Origin: Cherax quadricarinatus
Lineage: Eukaryota; Arthropoda; Malacostraca; Decapoda; Parastacidae
Length of the DNA: 64,000 nt
Direction of reading: 5' to 3'
Assembly (NCBI RefSeq): GCF_038502225.1
Contig: NC_091341.1
Coordinates: 3,294,626 to 3,358,625 of the forward strand
Shown here: one piece after another, positions 23,110 through 33,594 of the stretch
Numbering within the stretch: position 1 is the first letter of the stretch
Layout: each line of letters opens with the position of its first letter
Made by a program: the position numbers and the translations under genes
Notes under the pieces: model-generated
What the model was told of the DNA's origin: nothing
What the model saw: the letters and a program-made list of their open reading frames with translations, nothing else
Database searches by the model: none

Positions 23110-24465
23110 TAGCGCACGCACGCGAGACAGACACGAAGCATTAAACTACAAACCAGTGTCACTGACATGTACAGTATGCAAAGTCATGGAGAAGATTATC
23201 TGGAGAAGAGTGGTGGAGCACCTAGAAAGGAATGAGCTTATTAACGATAACCAGTACGGTTTCAGGGACGGGAAATCCTGAGTCACACACCTACTAGAGT
23301 TCTATGACAGGGTGACAACAGTAAGACAAGAGAGAGGTGGGTAGATTGCGTTTTCTTGGAATTTAAAAAAGCTTTTGACACAGTTCCACACAAGAGATTG
23401 GTGCAAAAGCGAGGACCAGGCAGGTATAACAGGGAAGGCACTGTAATGGGTCAGGTAATATCTTTCGGGAAGACATCAGCGAGTCATGGTACGTGACGAG
23501 GTGTCAGAATGGGCGCCTGTGACGAGCGGGGTTCCACAGGGGTCAGTTCTAGGACCGGTGCTGTTTCTGGTGTATGTGAACGACACGACGGAAGGAATAG
23601 ACTTAGAATTGTTCCAGTTTGCAAATGATGTGAAGTTGATGAGAATTCAATCGGACGAGGACCAGGCAGAACTACAAAGGGATCTGGACAGGCTGCAGGC
23701 CTGGTCCAAAAGCTGGCTCCTGGAGTTCAACCTCACCAAATGCAAAGTCATGAAGTTTGGGGAAGGGCAAAGAAGACCGCAGACAGAGTACAGTCTAGGG
23801 GGCCAGAGACTACAAACCTCACTCAAGGAAAAGGATCTTGGGGCGAGTATAACACCAGGCACATCTCCTGAGGCACACATCAACCAAATAACTGCTGTAG
23901 CATACGGGCGCCTGGCAAACCTAAAAATAGGACCCTTTACACTGTGTACGTTAGGCCCATATTGGAGTATGCAGCACCAGTTTGGAACCCACACCTAGCC
24001 AAGCACGTAAGGAAATTAGAGAAGGTGCAAAGGTTTGCAACAAGATTAGTCCTGGAGCTAAGGGGCATATCCTACGAGGAGAGGCTAAGGGAAATTGACC
24101 TGACGACACTGGAGAACAGGAGAGATAGAGGGGATATGATAACGACATGCAAAATACTGAGAGGAATTGTCATGGTGGGCAGACAGGGTGTTCCAGAGAT
24201 GGGACACAGCAAGGGGTCACAGTTGGAAGTTGAAGACTCGGATGAATCACAGTGATGTTAGGAAGTATTTCTTAAGTCACAGAGTTGTTAGGAAGTGGAA
24301 TAGTCTGGGAAGTTATGTAGTAGAGGGAGGATCCATACATAGCTTTAAGAAGAGGTATGATAAAGCTCATGGAGCAGGAAGAGTGACTCAGTAGCGACCA
24401 GTGAAGAGGTGGGGCCAGGAGCTGTGAATCGACCCCTGCAACCACAACTAGACGAGTACACAGTT
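23110..24465 (+). mobile_element. LINE family B, reverse transcriptase copy (dead)
   Basis: Reads, across frame breaks: LNYKPVSLTCTVCKVMEKII, then NDNQYGFRDGKS, palm block A LEFKKAFDTVPHKRL, block B VTSGVPQGSVLGPVLFLVYV, block C FQFANDVKLMR, then thumb and tail (LLEFNLTKCKVMKFG; EKDLGASITPG; YVRPILEYAAPVWNPH; RFATRLVLELRGISYEERL; RKYFLSHRVVRKWNSL). It ends with CGACCCCTGCAACCACAACT. The catalytic Asp of block A reads Glu and the F/YADD box reads FAND, and there are stops and shifts, so it is inactive. A second copy at 60772-61915 keeps FADD. Clade: CR1/Jockey-like non-LTR, not resolved. Confidence 0.9.
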
Positions 24466-25060
24466 TTGGTACCGGTTTCTGCTGGGTTGGGTATTTTTGT
24501 ATTGTCTTCCCATCCCTCCCACGTCCTTCCGTTACCTCCTGGGAGCGATCCTATTCACCACACTAGGCCTAAATCACGCAAATATGGAATCTCTATTGAC
24601 ATTAAATGGGACTAAGGTCTTGCATATTGTTTACCATAAGTGTAATCTCATGGCAAACTTTGGATTAGTTGGGATTTAAGCCCCTGGGGGTCGCCTATTA
24701 TATATGAATCTTTGCGAGGGTGTGCCACGGTGGATCATGGCGCCACTGCCTCGTGGCCAGTGTGTGTACCCACCCCAGTTGTATTTGCGAGGGTCGATAT
24801 AGTGCTCTTGGCCTCCCTCTTGGGAAAGCTTGACTGACATTTATTTACTGTATGAACTTGCTGAGTTGTAATTACTGGGGGTCTGAGTATTGTGTTAGAG
24901 AAGTACGTAGCGTAGCTCTCTTTATAAATATTATTTGTGTTAGATGACCTATGGATGTGCAGCCCCTAAGTCTGTACCTTAACAAACTAAGGCACTGTAA
25001 AGATACCTTAATTAACATTATTGGTTTCTGGTCTCTTGGACCTTAACATACCTCTTCATC
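24466..25060. other. no recognised feature
   Basis: No coding similarity or tandem structure seen. Confidence 0.4.
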
Positions 25061-25500
25061 AAACTGTGATCACATTATTAGTGGTATACAATATAAGAGT
25101 GAATATGCCTCCACTGCTTCCTCTTCCAACTCATCCCACCTTTCTATCACTCAGAGATTAAAGCAATATTTCCTAACATCATTATGGTTCACCTCTGTCT
25201 TAACCATCACGCCAAGTTCTCCTGTTCCTAATTTTACCTTTAATATACCTTTGATAAGTTTCGCGAGTTTTTCTATTCTCACAGCTCGGCCAGGCCTGCC
25301 TGGTCAACCAGGCTGATGCTGCTGGCGGCCTGGTGACCAACATATCCACCACAGCATGATTGATCCAGGAAATTTTCAAGTTTACTCTTGAAGACTTCTA
25401 TACTTGTTCCTGCGTGTTTCCATCTTCTAGTAAGATGTTACAAAGTCTGGGACTCGGGATGTAGTGTAGTGTGTTATCTTGTTCACCATCAGCTTCAGCC
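25061..25500 (-). mobile_element. possible LINE tail fragment
   Basis: The minus strand holds CTGGTTGACCAGGCAGGCC and AGAATAGAAAAACTCGCGAA, similar to family-A and family-C tails, and the upstream part (CAACTCATCCCACC; CTTTCTATCACTCAG on plus) could be a LINE thumb region. Too diverged for a firm family call. Confidence 0.4.
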
Positions 25501-25970
25501 CTTTTAGTCCTTTTTACAGTGCATTATTTGAATATCCGAGACTATCTAGTTGCCATCCTTTTGGGAGGGGTGCCACTCTCCCCACAAGGTGCCTGACTAA
25601 AAACCCAGCATTTTCGGCTTAAATGGTCGGGAGATTTTCCCTTTCGTCTAAATTTGCTGGCACTTATTGCCATTTATACTGACAAATTATGGATATGGTT
25701 TGCAGAAATATGGAAAATATATTTTGAATATTTTTACTCCTTTTCTGACTATAATGTATATTGAAAGTAAAAGAATAAATCGGATAATTTGAGAAGCTAG
25801 ACAAAGTGCTGAATAATCAAACGCTTCTAGTTCTTTGTAAATAAACAAAGAACAAACTGGCCTCTGCGTCTGCGGGTGTCAGGTTACCGTGTCAAGTGTT
25901 TTCTTACTCTCTTAAAGAAATGCGGTATACTCATACCTCTCCTGCTTCATGTATGTTATTCCCCCCCTCT
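25501..25970. other. no recognised feature
   Basis: Unique-looking AT-rich spacer. Confidence 0.4.
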
Positions 25971-26185
25971 TTCTTCCTCTCTCTCTCTCTCTCCCTCTCT
26001 CTCTCTCTCCCTCTCTTCCTCTCTTCCTCTCTTCCTCTCTCCTCTCTTCCTCTCTTCCTCTCTCCCTCTCTCCTCTCTTCTGTCCCTCTCTCCCTCTCTC
26101 CCTCTCTCCCTCCCTCTCCCTCCCTCACCCTCCCTCTCCCTCCCTCCCTCCCTCTCCCTCTCCTCTCCCTCCTCTCCCTCCCTCT

Positions 26186-26262
<77 letters not shown>

Positions 26263-26287
26263 CCCCTCTCTCCCTCCCTCCCTCTCT
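25971..26287. repeat. (CT)n / (CCCTCT)n tract
   Basis: About 310 bp of pyrimidine-only CT and CCCTCT repeats, ending in a perfect CT run immediately 5' of the S1 SINE head. Ser/Leu-rich frames on plus and Arg/Glu-rich on minus are artefacts. Confidence 0.95.
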
Positions 26288-26580
26288 AGGTGGCCTGGTG
26301 GCTAAAGCTCCCGCTTCACACACGGAGGGCCCGGGTTCGATTCCCGGCGGGTGGAAAAATTTCGACACGTTTCCTTACACCTGTTGTCCTGTTCACCTAG
26401 CAGCAAATAGGTACCTGGGTGTTAGTCGACTGGTGTGGGTCGCATCCTGGGGGACAAGATTAAGGACCCCAATGGAAATAAGTTAGACAGTCCTCGATGA
26501 CGCACTGACTTTCTTGGGTTATCCTGGGTGGCTAACCCTCCGGGGTTAAAAATCCGAACGAAATCTTATCTTATCTCTTA
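26288..26580 (+). mobile_element. tRNA-derived SINE, family S1, near full length
   Basis: The 5' head is tRNA-like: A box TGGCCTGGTGGCTAAAGC and B box GGGTTCGATTCCC, the two internal RNA polymerase III promoter elements. The body contains CACCTAGCAGCAAATAGGTA, GTTAGTCGACTGGTGTGGGT and GACAAGATTAAGGACCCC. The 3' end carries ATCTTATCTTATCTCTTA, a short simple-repeat tail. The fragment at 8022-8190 is the same family inverted. Length is about 290 bp. Target-site duplications are not obvious because the 5' flank is simple sequence. Confidence 0.88.
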
Positions 26581-26633
26581 TTTCTGAACCCGTGTTGTCT
26601 CATGCGTATTTATTTTGTTTTATTATATACTGT

Positions 26634-26768
26634 TATACTTGGTGGTACCTTAACCATTATTATACTTGGTGGTACTTTAACCAGTATTATACTTGATGGT
26701 GCCTTAACCAGTATTATACTTGGTGGTACCTTAACCATTATTGTACTTGGTGGTACCTTAACCAATAC
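26634..26768. repeat. 27-bp minisatellite, 5 copies
   Basis: Five units of TATACTTGGTGGTACCTTAA plus CCATTAT with few substitutions. Confidence 0.95.
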
Positions 26769-26773
26769 ACCAG

Positions 26774-26862
26774 GTAACAGAACTGATTATAGATCGTTGC
26801 TTTCTATTGCTCGTCTTCTAAATTTTGATAACATTTGCGGATGTCCGGGAGTTGTGACTTGT
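26774..26862 (+). repeat. dispersed repeat family I
   Basis: CCAGGTAACAGAACTGATTA, then ATAGATCGTTGCTTTCTATT and GCTCGTCTTCTAAATTTTGA. An inverted copy lies at 29478-29575. Confidence 0.8.
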
Positions 26863-26904
26863 CTGTTGATCTATTGTAAAACTTACGGTACTTGTAGGAT
26901 AAGG

Positions 26905-27118
26905 GGGATTACCAACAGACCCCTGGCAGTCTTCAAGCTGGCACTGGACAATCACCTAAAGTCAGTTCCTGATCAGCCGGGCTGTGGCTCGTACGTTGGT
27001 TTGCGTGCAGCCAGCAGCAACAGCCTGGTTGATCAGGCTCTGATCCACCAGGAGGCCTGGTCACAGACCGGGCCGCGGGGGCGTTGACCCCCGGAACTCT
27101 CTCCAGGTAAACTCCAGG
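26905..27118 (+). mobile_element. LINE family A, 3'-terminal fragment
   Basis: Encodes GITNRPLAVFKLALDNHLKS then VPDQPGCGSYVGLRAASSNS, and ends with CCGCGGGGGCGTTGACCCCC and CTCTCCAGGTAAACTCCAGG. One of the best-preserved family-A tails in the window. Confidence 0.88.
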
Positions 27119-27480
27119 TATACTGTTTAAACCGATGGGTATAAGTCTTTCGGTATACATACACTGAGAGTTTACTTCCATCCCTTTGTTTGGTATTGGA
27201 CTATTCTTAGTGGTGCGTATTAATGATCGTAGTGTAGTCGATAGGCTTTAAGCTTTAAACTAAACAAGTAATCAATGTCCAGAGTCAGCATCATTATGAA
27301 CTACAGTAAACACCAATGAGAGTAGTATCCATAATTCGTTATTTCCAGTTGTTTACAGTGTGCTACGTTAACGCCGCTCTGACCCCTCATTCCAAGGCAG
27401 TAGTATGAAAGACAACAGATGGACTCTCATCTGTAGACAGAACCTTTCTAGGCAAGCACATGTGGCCGGTTTCCAGAATT
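27119..27480. other. no recognised feature
   Basis: Spacer without coding or repeat signal that I can support. Confidence 0.4.
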
Positions 27481-27690
27481 CTACTCTTGAAGCCCAACCC
27501 ATGGTTGACTGCTTGGTCAAGTAGGCTGTTGTTGCTAGCGGCGTGCAGGCCTACATGGCCATCAGGTGGGATACAAGGATAGGGAGAGGTGGGAAGATAT
27601 TCCCATGGTTGAGAGGTGGAGAACAAGGGTTGTGGGGATGACAGCCGTCCGGGGTTAGCAGCCAGTGAGGAGTCGGGATGAAAGACGTGG
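27481..27690 (-). repeat. family-A-like scrap followed by dispersed repeat E
   Basis: 27481-27560 resembles the inverse of the family-A CCAGCAGTAACAGCCTGGTT block. 27560-27690 contains the inverse of CTCTCCCTATCCT and neighbouring words from 16010-16140. Confidence 0.45.
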
Positions 27691-27780
27691 GAGACTATCA
27701 CTATATCTCCTGACAGTATAAAAAAAAAAAAAGGGCATTCTGTCCAGATTCAGTTATCATTTATTATTACTCTTAGATCA

Positions 27781-27783
27781 TAT

Positions 27784-27808
<25 letters not shown>
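27781..27808. repeat. (TA)n microsatellite
   Basis: About 13 TA units before the M1 terminus. Confidence 0.95.
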
Positions 27809-27815
<7 letters not shown>

Positions 27816-28203
27816 ATGTCGTGCCTAATAGGTAAAACTGGTCAATTAGCAAGAACTCATTTAAAATTAAGTCCTTTCTAAAATTTTCTCTTATACATTT
27901 AAAGATATATTTTTTCATTAATATTAATGTAAAAATTTATAATTTTGCACCAAAAGAATCTTAGAAAACTTTCCTAACCTTATTATAACAACCTCAATTT
28001 ATTTTAGCCTAATGAAACTAAATATATTTTAGATACGTTTACAATAATTTATACTAAACAAACACAGTGAAATATATTTTTCTTTTCGTTAGGTTCAGAA
28101 TGATTTTCGTGAAATTATTGCATACATAAATTTTTGCTTGTCTTATATGGCAAGATGAGCGTTGCTATTTAAGCCAAGATCGCAAGTTTTACATATTCGG
28201 CAC

Positions 28204-28208
<5 letters not shown>
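27816..28208 (-). mobile_element. MITE-like element M1, full copy
   Basis: Ends are inverted repeats: ATGTCGTGCC(T)AATAGGTAAA at the left, and the inverse of ATGTCGTGCCGAATATGTAA at the right. The TIR is about 24 bp. The 393-bp interior is AT-rich, has no long frame, and matches the inverted orientation of 38578-38953. Both sides are (TA)n, so a TA target duplication is expected but cannot be delimited. Small size and lack of coding suggest a non-autonomous element. Confidence 0.82.

Positions 28209-28238
<30 letters not shown>
28207..28238. repeat. (TA)n microsatellite
   Basis: About 16 TA units between M1 and the PLE family-P2 sequence. Confidence 0.95.
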
Positions 28239-28241
<3 letters not shown>

Positions 28242-28760
28242 ATAAGATCACAGTAAACAGGTGATTTCAAAATATGCAAAACAACCACTCTGAAAGAATA
28301 GAGAAATTCCAAGCGCTTTCGTGACTACTCACATTATCAAGGAACTATGAAAGTGAAGCATCCAAGGAAGCTATATAAGGGGTCGGCCAGCACCTCACTA
28401 TCAGATCCCACAACGGTTAAACACGTGACGCGCGGCGAGCCAACTCGGATAGGTCCTTTGCAAAACTCACCCCCAAGCTATTTATTTGTCCAGTGTATTA
28501 TTAAATTCTTCCCAAATTCTATTAATTATAAATGGATCTAATTTATATAAACCAAAGGAAATATTCATATTATTGTCAAAACTGCTTTTTATGAAACAAG
28601 ATTCAATTATATTCCTGTCGACCATGGACTTGCTTGATACTACTTTCTCAACTTTTTGAAAATCAATTGGATGGTTAAAATCTCTTACATGAATAAATAG
28701 AGCATTGGAATCTTGTCCAGTTCTAATGCTATATTTATGTTGTTTTAAGTTTATTACGGT

Positions 28761-29054
28761 CAAACTGGTAAAAATCTCGAACTAAGATTAAAACAACATA
28801 AATATAGCATTAGAACTGGACAAGATTCCAATGCTCTATTTATTCATGTAAGAGATTTTAACCATCCAATTGATTTTCAAAAAGTTGAGAAAGTAGTATC
28901 AAGCAAGTCCATGGTCGACAGGAATATAATTGAATCTTGTTTCATAAAAAGCAGTTTTGACAATAATATGAATATTTCCTTTGGTTTATATAAATTAGAT
29001 CCATTTATAATTAATAGAATTTGGGAAGAATTTAATAATACACTGGACAAATAA
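28761..29054 (+). CDS. partial Penelope-like GIY-YIG endonuclease C-terminus
   Basis: An open frame of 97 codons ends at a TAA. It starts inside the palindrome spacer and has no start codon of its own, so it is the 3' end of a longer reading frame. Residues visible: QTGKNLELRLKQHKYS at 1-16 (catalytic-type Arg9, His13), ALFIHV at 25-30 (His29), His35, and NIIESCFI at 55-62 (Glu58). This order of Arg, His, His and Glu is that of the second half of a GIY-YIG nuclease as fused to Penelope-type reverse transcriptases. The GIY and YIG strands themselves, and the whole reverse transcriptase, are missing. The mirror copy on the minus strand is at 28482-28763 and differs upstream of LKQHKYS because the palindrome arm ends there. 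The pair are pseudogene fragments and not an expressed gene. Confidence 0.8.
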   Translation, partial: QTGKNLELRLKQHKYSIRTGQDSNALFIHVRDFNHPIDFQKVEKVVSSKSMVDRNIIESCFIKSSFDNNMNISFGLYKLDPFIINRIWEEFNNTLDK

Positions 29055-29195
29055 ATAGCTTGGGGGTGAGTTTTGCAAAGGACCTATCCAAGTTGGCTCG
29101 CCGCGCGTCACGTGTTTAACCGTTGTGGGATCTGATAGTGAGGTGCTGGCCGACCCCTTATATAGCTTCCTTGGATGCTTCACTTTCATAGTTCC

Positions 29196-29232
29196 TTGAT
29201 AATGTGAGTAGTCACGAAAGCGCTTGGAATTT
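29196..29232 (+). ncRNA. hammerhead-like core in PLE family P2
   Basis: TTGATAA at 29196-29202, then a GTGA/TCAC stem with a GTAG loop, then GAAA at 29216-29219 and GCGCTTGG. It has the layout of CUGANGA-stem II-GAAA, but with U at position 3 and A at position 8, which could still pair. The mirror copy is at 28304-28340 on the minus strand. Activity unknown. Confidence 0.35.
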
Positions 29233-29264
29233 CTCTATTCTTTCAGAGTGGTTGTTTTGCATAT

Positions 29265-29472
<208 letters not shown>

Positions 29473-29477
29473 GCGCA

Positions 29478-29575
29478 ACTGCCGGACATCCGCATCCCCG
29501 CAAATGTCAAAATTTAGAAGACGGGCAATAGGAAGCAACGATCTATAAACCAGTTCTGTTACCTGGTGTACTGAT
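29478..29575 (-). repeat. dispersed repeat family I, inverted copy
   Basis: Inverse of 26774-26862: CAAATGTCAAAATTTAGAAG, ACGGGCAATAGGAAGCAACG and CAGTTCTGTTACCTGGTGTA. Its end abuts the GT array. Confidence 0.8.
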
Positions 29576-29629
29576 AGAGGTATTTATGCAAGTTAAAACT
29601 ACGTAATCAATCTGTTGTGGCCAGCAGCA

Positions 29630-29705
29630 CGCAATCCATCGTTGGGCTGTGGTGCTTGTGCTTAGCAGTGTACTGCTAGCACCAACAGCCTGACCGTGCT
29701 GCCTG
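29630..29705. repeat. family-A-like scrap
   Basis: TACTGCTAGCACCAACAGCC resembles the family-A/C ...GCACCAACAGCCTG... block; too short for orientation of the whole. Confidence 0.4.
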
Positions 29706-30640
29706 GCGATAACAAGTTATGCATGAAGATGGTCTTTGTAGGTTTTATCATTATTTTATGATTCTTGCTAAAGTCGGTAGGCACTTGTTGAGTTCAGTAG
29801 GTACTTACCAGTGTCGGTAGGTTCTTGGTAAGGTCAGTAGGTAGTTTATCTGTTAAGTAGTTTTGGGGATTATCTTGCCTGCGATCTGGTCTCAGACCAG
29901 AGCTTTGAGATTGGCAAGGAAATATTGCAGGATTAAGAACTATTAAGAATCATATAGGAAGGTAAAGGTATGTATATACTGAATGTAAGTACAAGTTTGT
30001 AAGAATTACCTGTCATCTTACGTGTTCATGAGACAAAAGATCAGCAGTCCTACCAGAGTGCAATATGTTTAACTGAGTTTCATTTCGCACTCATTTGACA
30101 GCGGTAGTACCTCCCTGGATGGTTACTGCCTTATATCCTTTGAGAAACTTTAGGGGAAGTAGTTTTGAGAAAGGAAGGAGAGAAACCTCCTTTACACTCT
30201 TTGGGGCGAGTAAGGCAGGTGCCTCACATTGAGTGGTGCAGAGATGCGTGTGGTTGGTCGCTAGTTATTGACTTTCTGTTGCTGGTTAAATGTTAGACAT
30301 GTTGTGGAGGTGACATGGTCAAACACCTCCGCTGCCTCCCTCACCCCCGACGTCACCCGCCCTTCTTGAGTAAATACCCCCATCACAACCGCCATCCACT
30401 TCACCTACCTGGTTCGAGGGACCATCGCCCTGGCTCCTCGGTCACAAACTACAACTCCCATGGTCATCCTGATCACTCTCCCCGTTTATTCCCAAGCAAA
30501 AGATTAAGTTGCTCTAGAAAATCCTAAATCTAAACCAGTATTTTCAAAGAAAAAAAAAAAAAAAAGCCCTGAACGTTATACACTAAGTAGCATACATTTA
30601 AAGAGTATGCATTAAAATATTAATTCCTCAACTGGCGGTA
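29706..30640. other. no recognised gene
   Basis: Contains a small AGTCGGTAGGNACTTG repeat at about 29772-29850 and an A run at 30547-30565. A 70-codon frame at 30315-30527 has no recognisable family. Confidence 0.45.
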
Positions 30641-31045
30641 GTACCATGCGTGGTCTGGTCCCAAATCTGTACACTGCCATAACATACTGGAACGAGAGAT
30701 ATGGGAGGAAGTACAAAATAAACCCAGTGAAAATCAGAGGTGCGGTGGGTACAGTAAGAGAACACTGTATCAACATCTGTGGCTTCAAATTATTCAACTT
30801 CTTACCAGAAGATATCAGAAACACTGCTGGAACAAGTGTGGAAGTCTTCAAGAGGAAACTGGACAAGTATCTTCACCAGGTGCCAGATGAACCAGGCTGT
30901 GATGGAGATGTGGGCCAGAGGTCCACCAGCAGCAACAGCCTGGTTAACCAGGCTAGCACCAGACGAACCTAGCCCATGGCCGGGCTCCGGGAGTAGAAGG
31001 ACTCTCGAAACTCATGATAGGTATATCAAAGGCTAAAATGTTGAA
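30641..31045 (+). mobile_element. LINE family C, C-terminal fragment with intact 108-codon frame
   Basis: The frame 30646-30972 reads MRGLVPNLYTAITYWNERYG, LFNFLPEDIRNTAGTSVEVF, KRKLDKYLHQVPDEPGCDGD, then SSNSLVNQAST. The nucleotide tail GGCCGGGCTCCGGGAGTAGA and ACTCTCGAAACTCATGATAG ends the element. It is the reference copy for family-C tails at 9925, 22735, 42000, 57855 and 63500. The reverse transcriptase lies outside (5'-truncated). Confidence 0.85.
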
Positions 31046-31224
31046 CTAATTACTGTACTAACGACTAACTCAGCCAAGCAAACATAAGCTGAAATATAAG
31101 AAAAGTTCTGTAATCTAAGATAGTGTGCTTGAAATATTTACTTGTTTGAGAAGTTAGAGTAGCACTGACACAGCCAAGAGTGTAAACCCAAGGTCAAGAA
31201 TAACACTTCTCTGCCTCAGAACCA

Positions 31225-31512
31225 GGTATTATCAAAGAAGCCTGGGGCAGGATGGTTTGTCAAGGTGACCTGGGGCAGGATGGTTTGTCAAGGTGACCTG
31301 GGACTGGATGGTTTGTCAAGCAAGTATAGGGTAGGATAGTTTGTTAAGCAAGCCTGGGGTAGGATGGCTTATCAAGCAAGCCTGGAGTAGGATGGTTTGT
31401 CAAGCAAGCCTGGGGTAGGATGGTTTAGCAAGCAAGCCTGGGGTAAGATAGTTTGTCAAGCACTCCTGGGGTAAGATAATTTGTCAAACAAGCCTGGGGT
31501 AGGATAGTTTGC
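31225..31512. repeat. 28-bp minisatellite, about 10 copies
   Basis: Unit contains GCCTGGGGTAGGATGGTTTG followed by TCAAGCAA; diverged between copies. Confidence 0.92.
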
Positions 31513-32090
31513 CTCCGTTTTTTGGGGTAGTTTTCTTTTACGACTTCGGGATCCTTACTGCTGTTTCCCTTGTTATCAGATTCTTTTGTAAATTATTTAG
31601 TTGTTTCTCCTCTCTTCGTCACTCAGTGAGGACGCTTCAAGCGTCTTCACTCTTTATTCATTACTCTCATTTCTCAATTTTTCAAACCAGTTGGATAGCT
31701 GAATATTCCGCTATAGCGCAACCCCGTCTCCTCTTTCTACATTGTCTTCTCTTATCCTTTCTTCTCTTTTTATATTTTCTACTCTGCCTGTCCTGCCTCT
31801 TCTTTCTACCCTGTTTTCTCTTTTGCTTCTTTCTCCTCTGCCTGTCTCCTCTTTGTATTTTATCTCCTTTTTCTATCCTCTCTCTCCGTTATTTCTAACA
31901 GCCAATGAGAACATTTTCAGTATTTTTAACATTTCGTAAATTGGACATCTGATCTCAGGAAGTCACTTTTGGACCATGTCTTTGATTTATTTTCTGTTTT
32001 GGCTGCTTTTTTTCTGGAAGTGGGTGTAAACACTATATTACTGTCTTGCCTATCTATACTACTACTACTCTGTCTACTACTACTACTACT
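31513..32090. other. pyrimidine-rich, no recognised gene
   Basis: CT-rich stretch at about 31600-31890 and a CTACTACTA tract at about 32055-32100. The Phe/Leu/Ser-rich frame at 31509-31898 looks like composition bias. Confidence 0.45.
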
Positions 32091-32094
32091 ATTA

Positions 32095-32670
32095 CTACTC
32101 TGCCTGACCACCTTCAGGCTGAACAAACACTGCCTGACATCCATGTGACTCCTGTGTGTCATTAGCTTTCAACTTCTGACAGCTCGTTTCCCTGAGCTGT
32201 GCAGCTAGTCGCGTTGCATACCTCTGCACTTCATCCAGTTTCTTAACATGCTTTATCAGGTAATAGTTCCATGCTGATGCTGAACACTATAAGATGAGCC
32301 TGATACATGTCTTATAAGCCACAAACGTTAGTGAGATTACTGAAAACTAGATTACCGAAAGCTCGATTCGCCAAATGAGCATTTGCTGCAGCACTATGCT
32401 CACCCCCAGATCATATTCATATATTCAGTTTTTGGTCTTCTTGCCTCTTCCCCAGTTTCAACTATCTTACATTTGTTGAGGTTGCATTCTTATAGCCAGT
32501 TGTCTGACCAATCGTGCAGTTTGTTCAGGCTCATTTGTAGTCATTCCTTGTCCTTATCATTTGCAAACAGGGATATAATCCAGAAGAATGTCATTCGTTT
32601 GGAATGACATTCACATTCACCAGAAACAGCTGTACTTCCAGTATTGATCCTTGCATAACCCACAGGAACA
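32095..32670 (-). mobile_element. LINE family F, reverse transcriptase remnant
   Basis: Minus-strand words in order: VMQGSILEVQLFLVNVNVIP (a degraded GVPQGSxLGPxLF block B), then MYQAHLIVFSISMELLPDKA, ETG, AEVCNATSCTAQGNEL (a thumb/tail segment like LDEVQRYATRLAAQLRETSC). Heavily broken. It is related to family B but distinct. Confidence 0.5.
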
Positions 32671-32759
32671 TTACAGTTGCATACCCCACCTTAGTACATT
32701 TTCTCATTCTGACACTTCTCCTCGGAGAATCTTTGTCTCCTTCCCGTGAGGTACTCTTG

Positions 32760-32925
32760 TGTTGTGGAATGAGACACTTGTGCAACATTTGGGAAACTTT
32801 ACTTCAAATTCTTTCTCATCTTCCACTGTTATTCTCTGTATTGGACTGCAAAAGCCACTGGCTGGCGAAACGATTCCCCAATAAAAAATCCCAAATGTTG
32901 CAAGTCTCATTCTTCAACTTGTCTG
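32760..32925. mobile_element. Penelope-like terminal repeat P1, inverted pair (diverged)
   Basis: The left part, GAGACACTTGTGCAACATTT, is the inverse of the right part, AAATGTTGCAAGTCTCATTC. The right part has CTGCAAAAGCCACTGGCTGG followed by CGAAACGATTCCCC. The CTGAAGA core is degraded. Confidence 0.65.
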
Positions 32926-33224
32926 TTTCCAAAACCATTTTGAGCACAATGTATTGTCTTCAGAGCCGCACAGCTGAGACACATTATACCTTCTTGAGAT
33001 ACTACTAAGATGACGAGAGAAATATTGTAAAGCTTATGTACGTAATCTTTTTAAAGTTGAATGCCTAAACTTTAAGTCCGGCGTTTTGTTTAAGCTAATG
33101 AGGGACGTCTATAGTTGATTTTTTAATAGTTTAATGTGAAAAATTATTTGAACCTCGTCTGGAAATTACCTGAAGAAATTAATATTGATTTGTGCACTAG
33201 TGAGCTTCACACGCTCTTTAAACT
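32926..33224. other. no recognised feature
   Basis: AT-rich spacer. Confidence 0.35.
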
Positions 33225-33370
33225 GTTCTTGTTAGCCGCACTGCGGTGCCAACGTAAGCAACGAACACTAACAGCCTGATCGATCAGGCCGTCAGCCAGG
33301 AGGCCTAGCCAAAGACCAGTCGGCGATTCTCTGATACCTGTAATCGCTTTAAGGTACATTCAGGTTAGTA
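33225..33370 (+). mobile_element. LINE family A, degenerate tail
   Basis: CACTAACAGCCTGATCGATC, AGGCCGTCAGCCAGGAGGCC and AAGGTACATTCAGG follow the order of the family-A 3' end. Confidence 0.5.
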
Positions 33371-33594
33371 CCTTAAGCTGACGTGGAAATTTTTCAAACT
33401 GATGAGAATCATTTTATGCTGATTATGCTGCCCATTGTTGCTTGGTGGGGAGGATGGGGAGGGTAGTGTTGTTTGGGGAGATGGAAAGGGGGAAGGGAGA
33501 TATACGTCTCATGTTTGACGGGATTATATCACTATTATCCTCTCTGTGTGAGGGTAAAATTTATACGATTTGGGGTGAGGATGAAAGATTGCGG

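Larger units (their letters stand above)
28239..29264. mobile_element. Penelope-like element P2, near-perfect inverted duplication
   Basis: Arms 28272-28748 and 28788-29264 are each 477 bp, inverted and equal in length. I see a single mismatch (C/T at about 28444, facing 29092). The spacer is 39 bp. In the right arm the plus strand carries the C-terminal GIY-YIG endonuclease region, a stop, an untranslated segment, the hammerhead-like TTGATAATGTGA...TCACGAAAGC and an end at GTTGTTTTGCATAT. A short extra piece (ATAAGATCACAGTAAACAGG) precedes the left arm and is also found at 38352-38371. Confidence 0.9.

Noticed and set aside
31509..31898. hydrophobic 129-codon frame resembling a membrane protein
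   Set aside because: A CT-rich strand gives Phe/Leu/Ser codons; no conserved motif.
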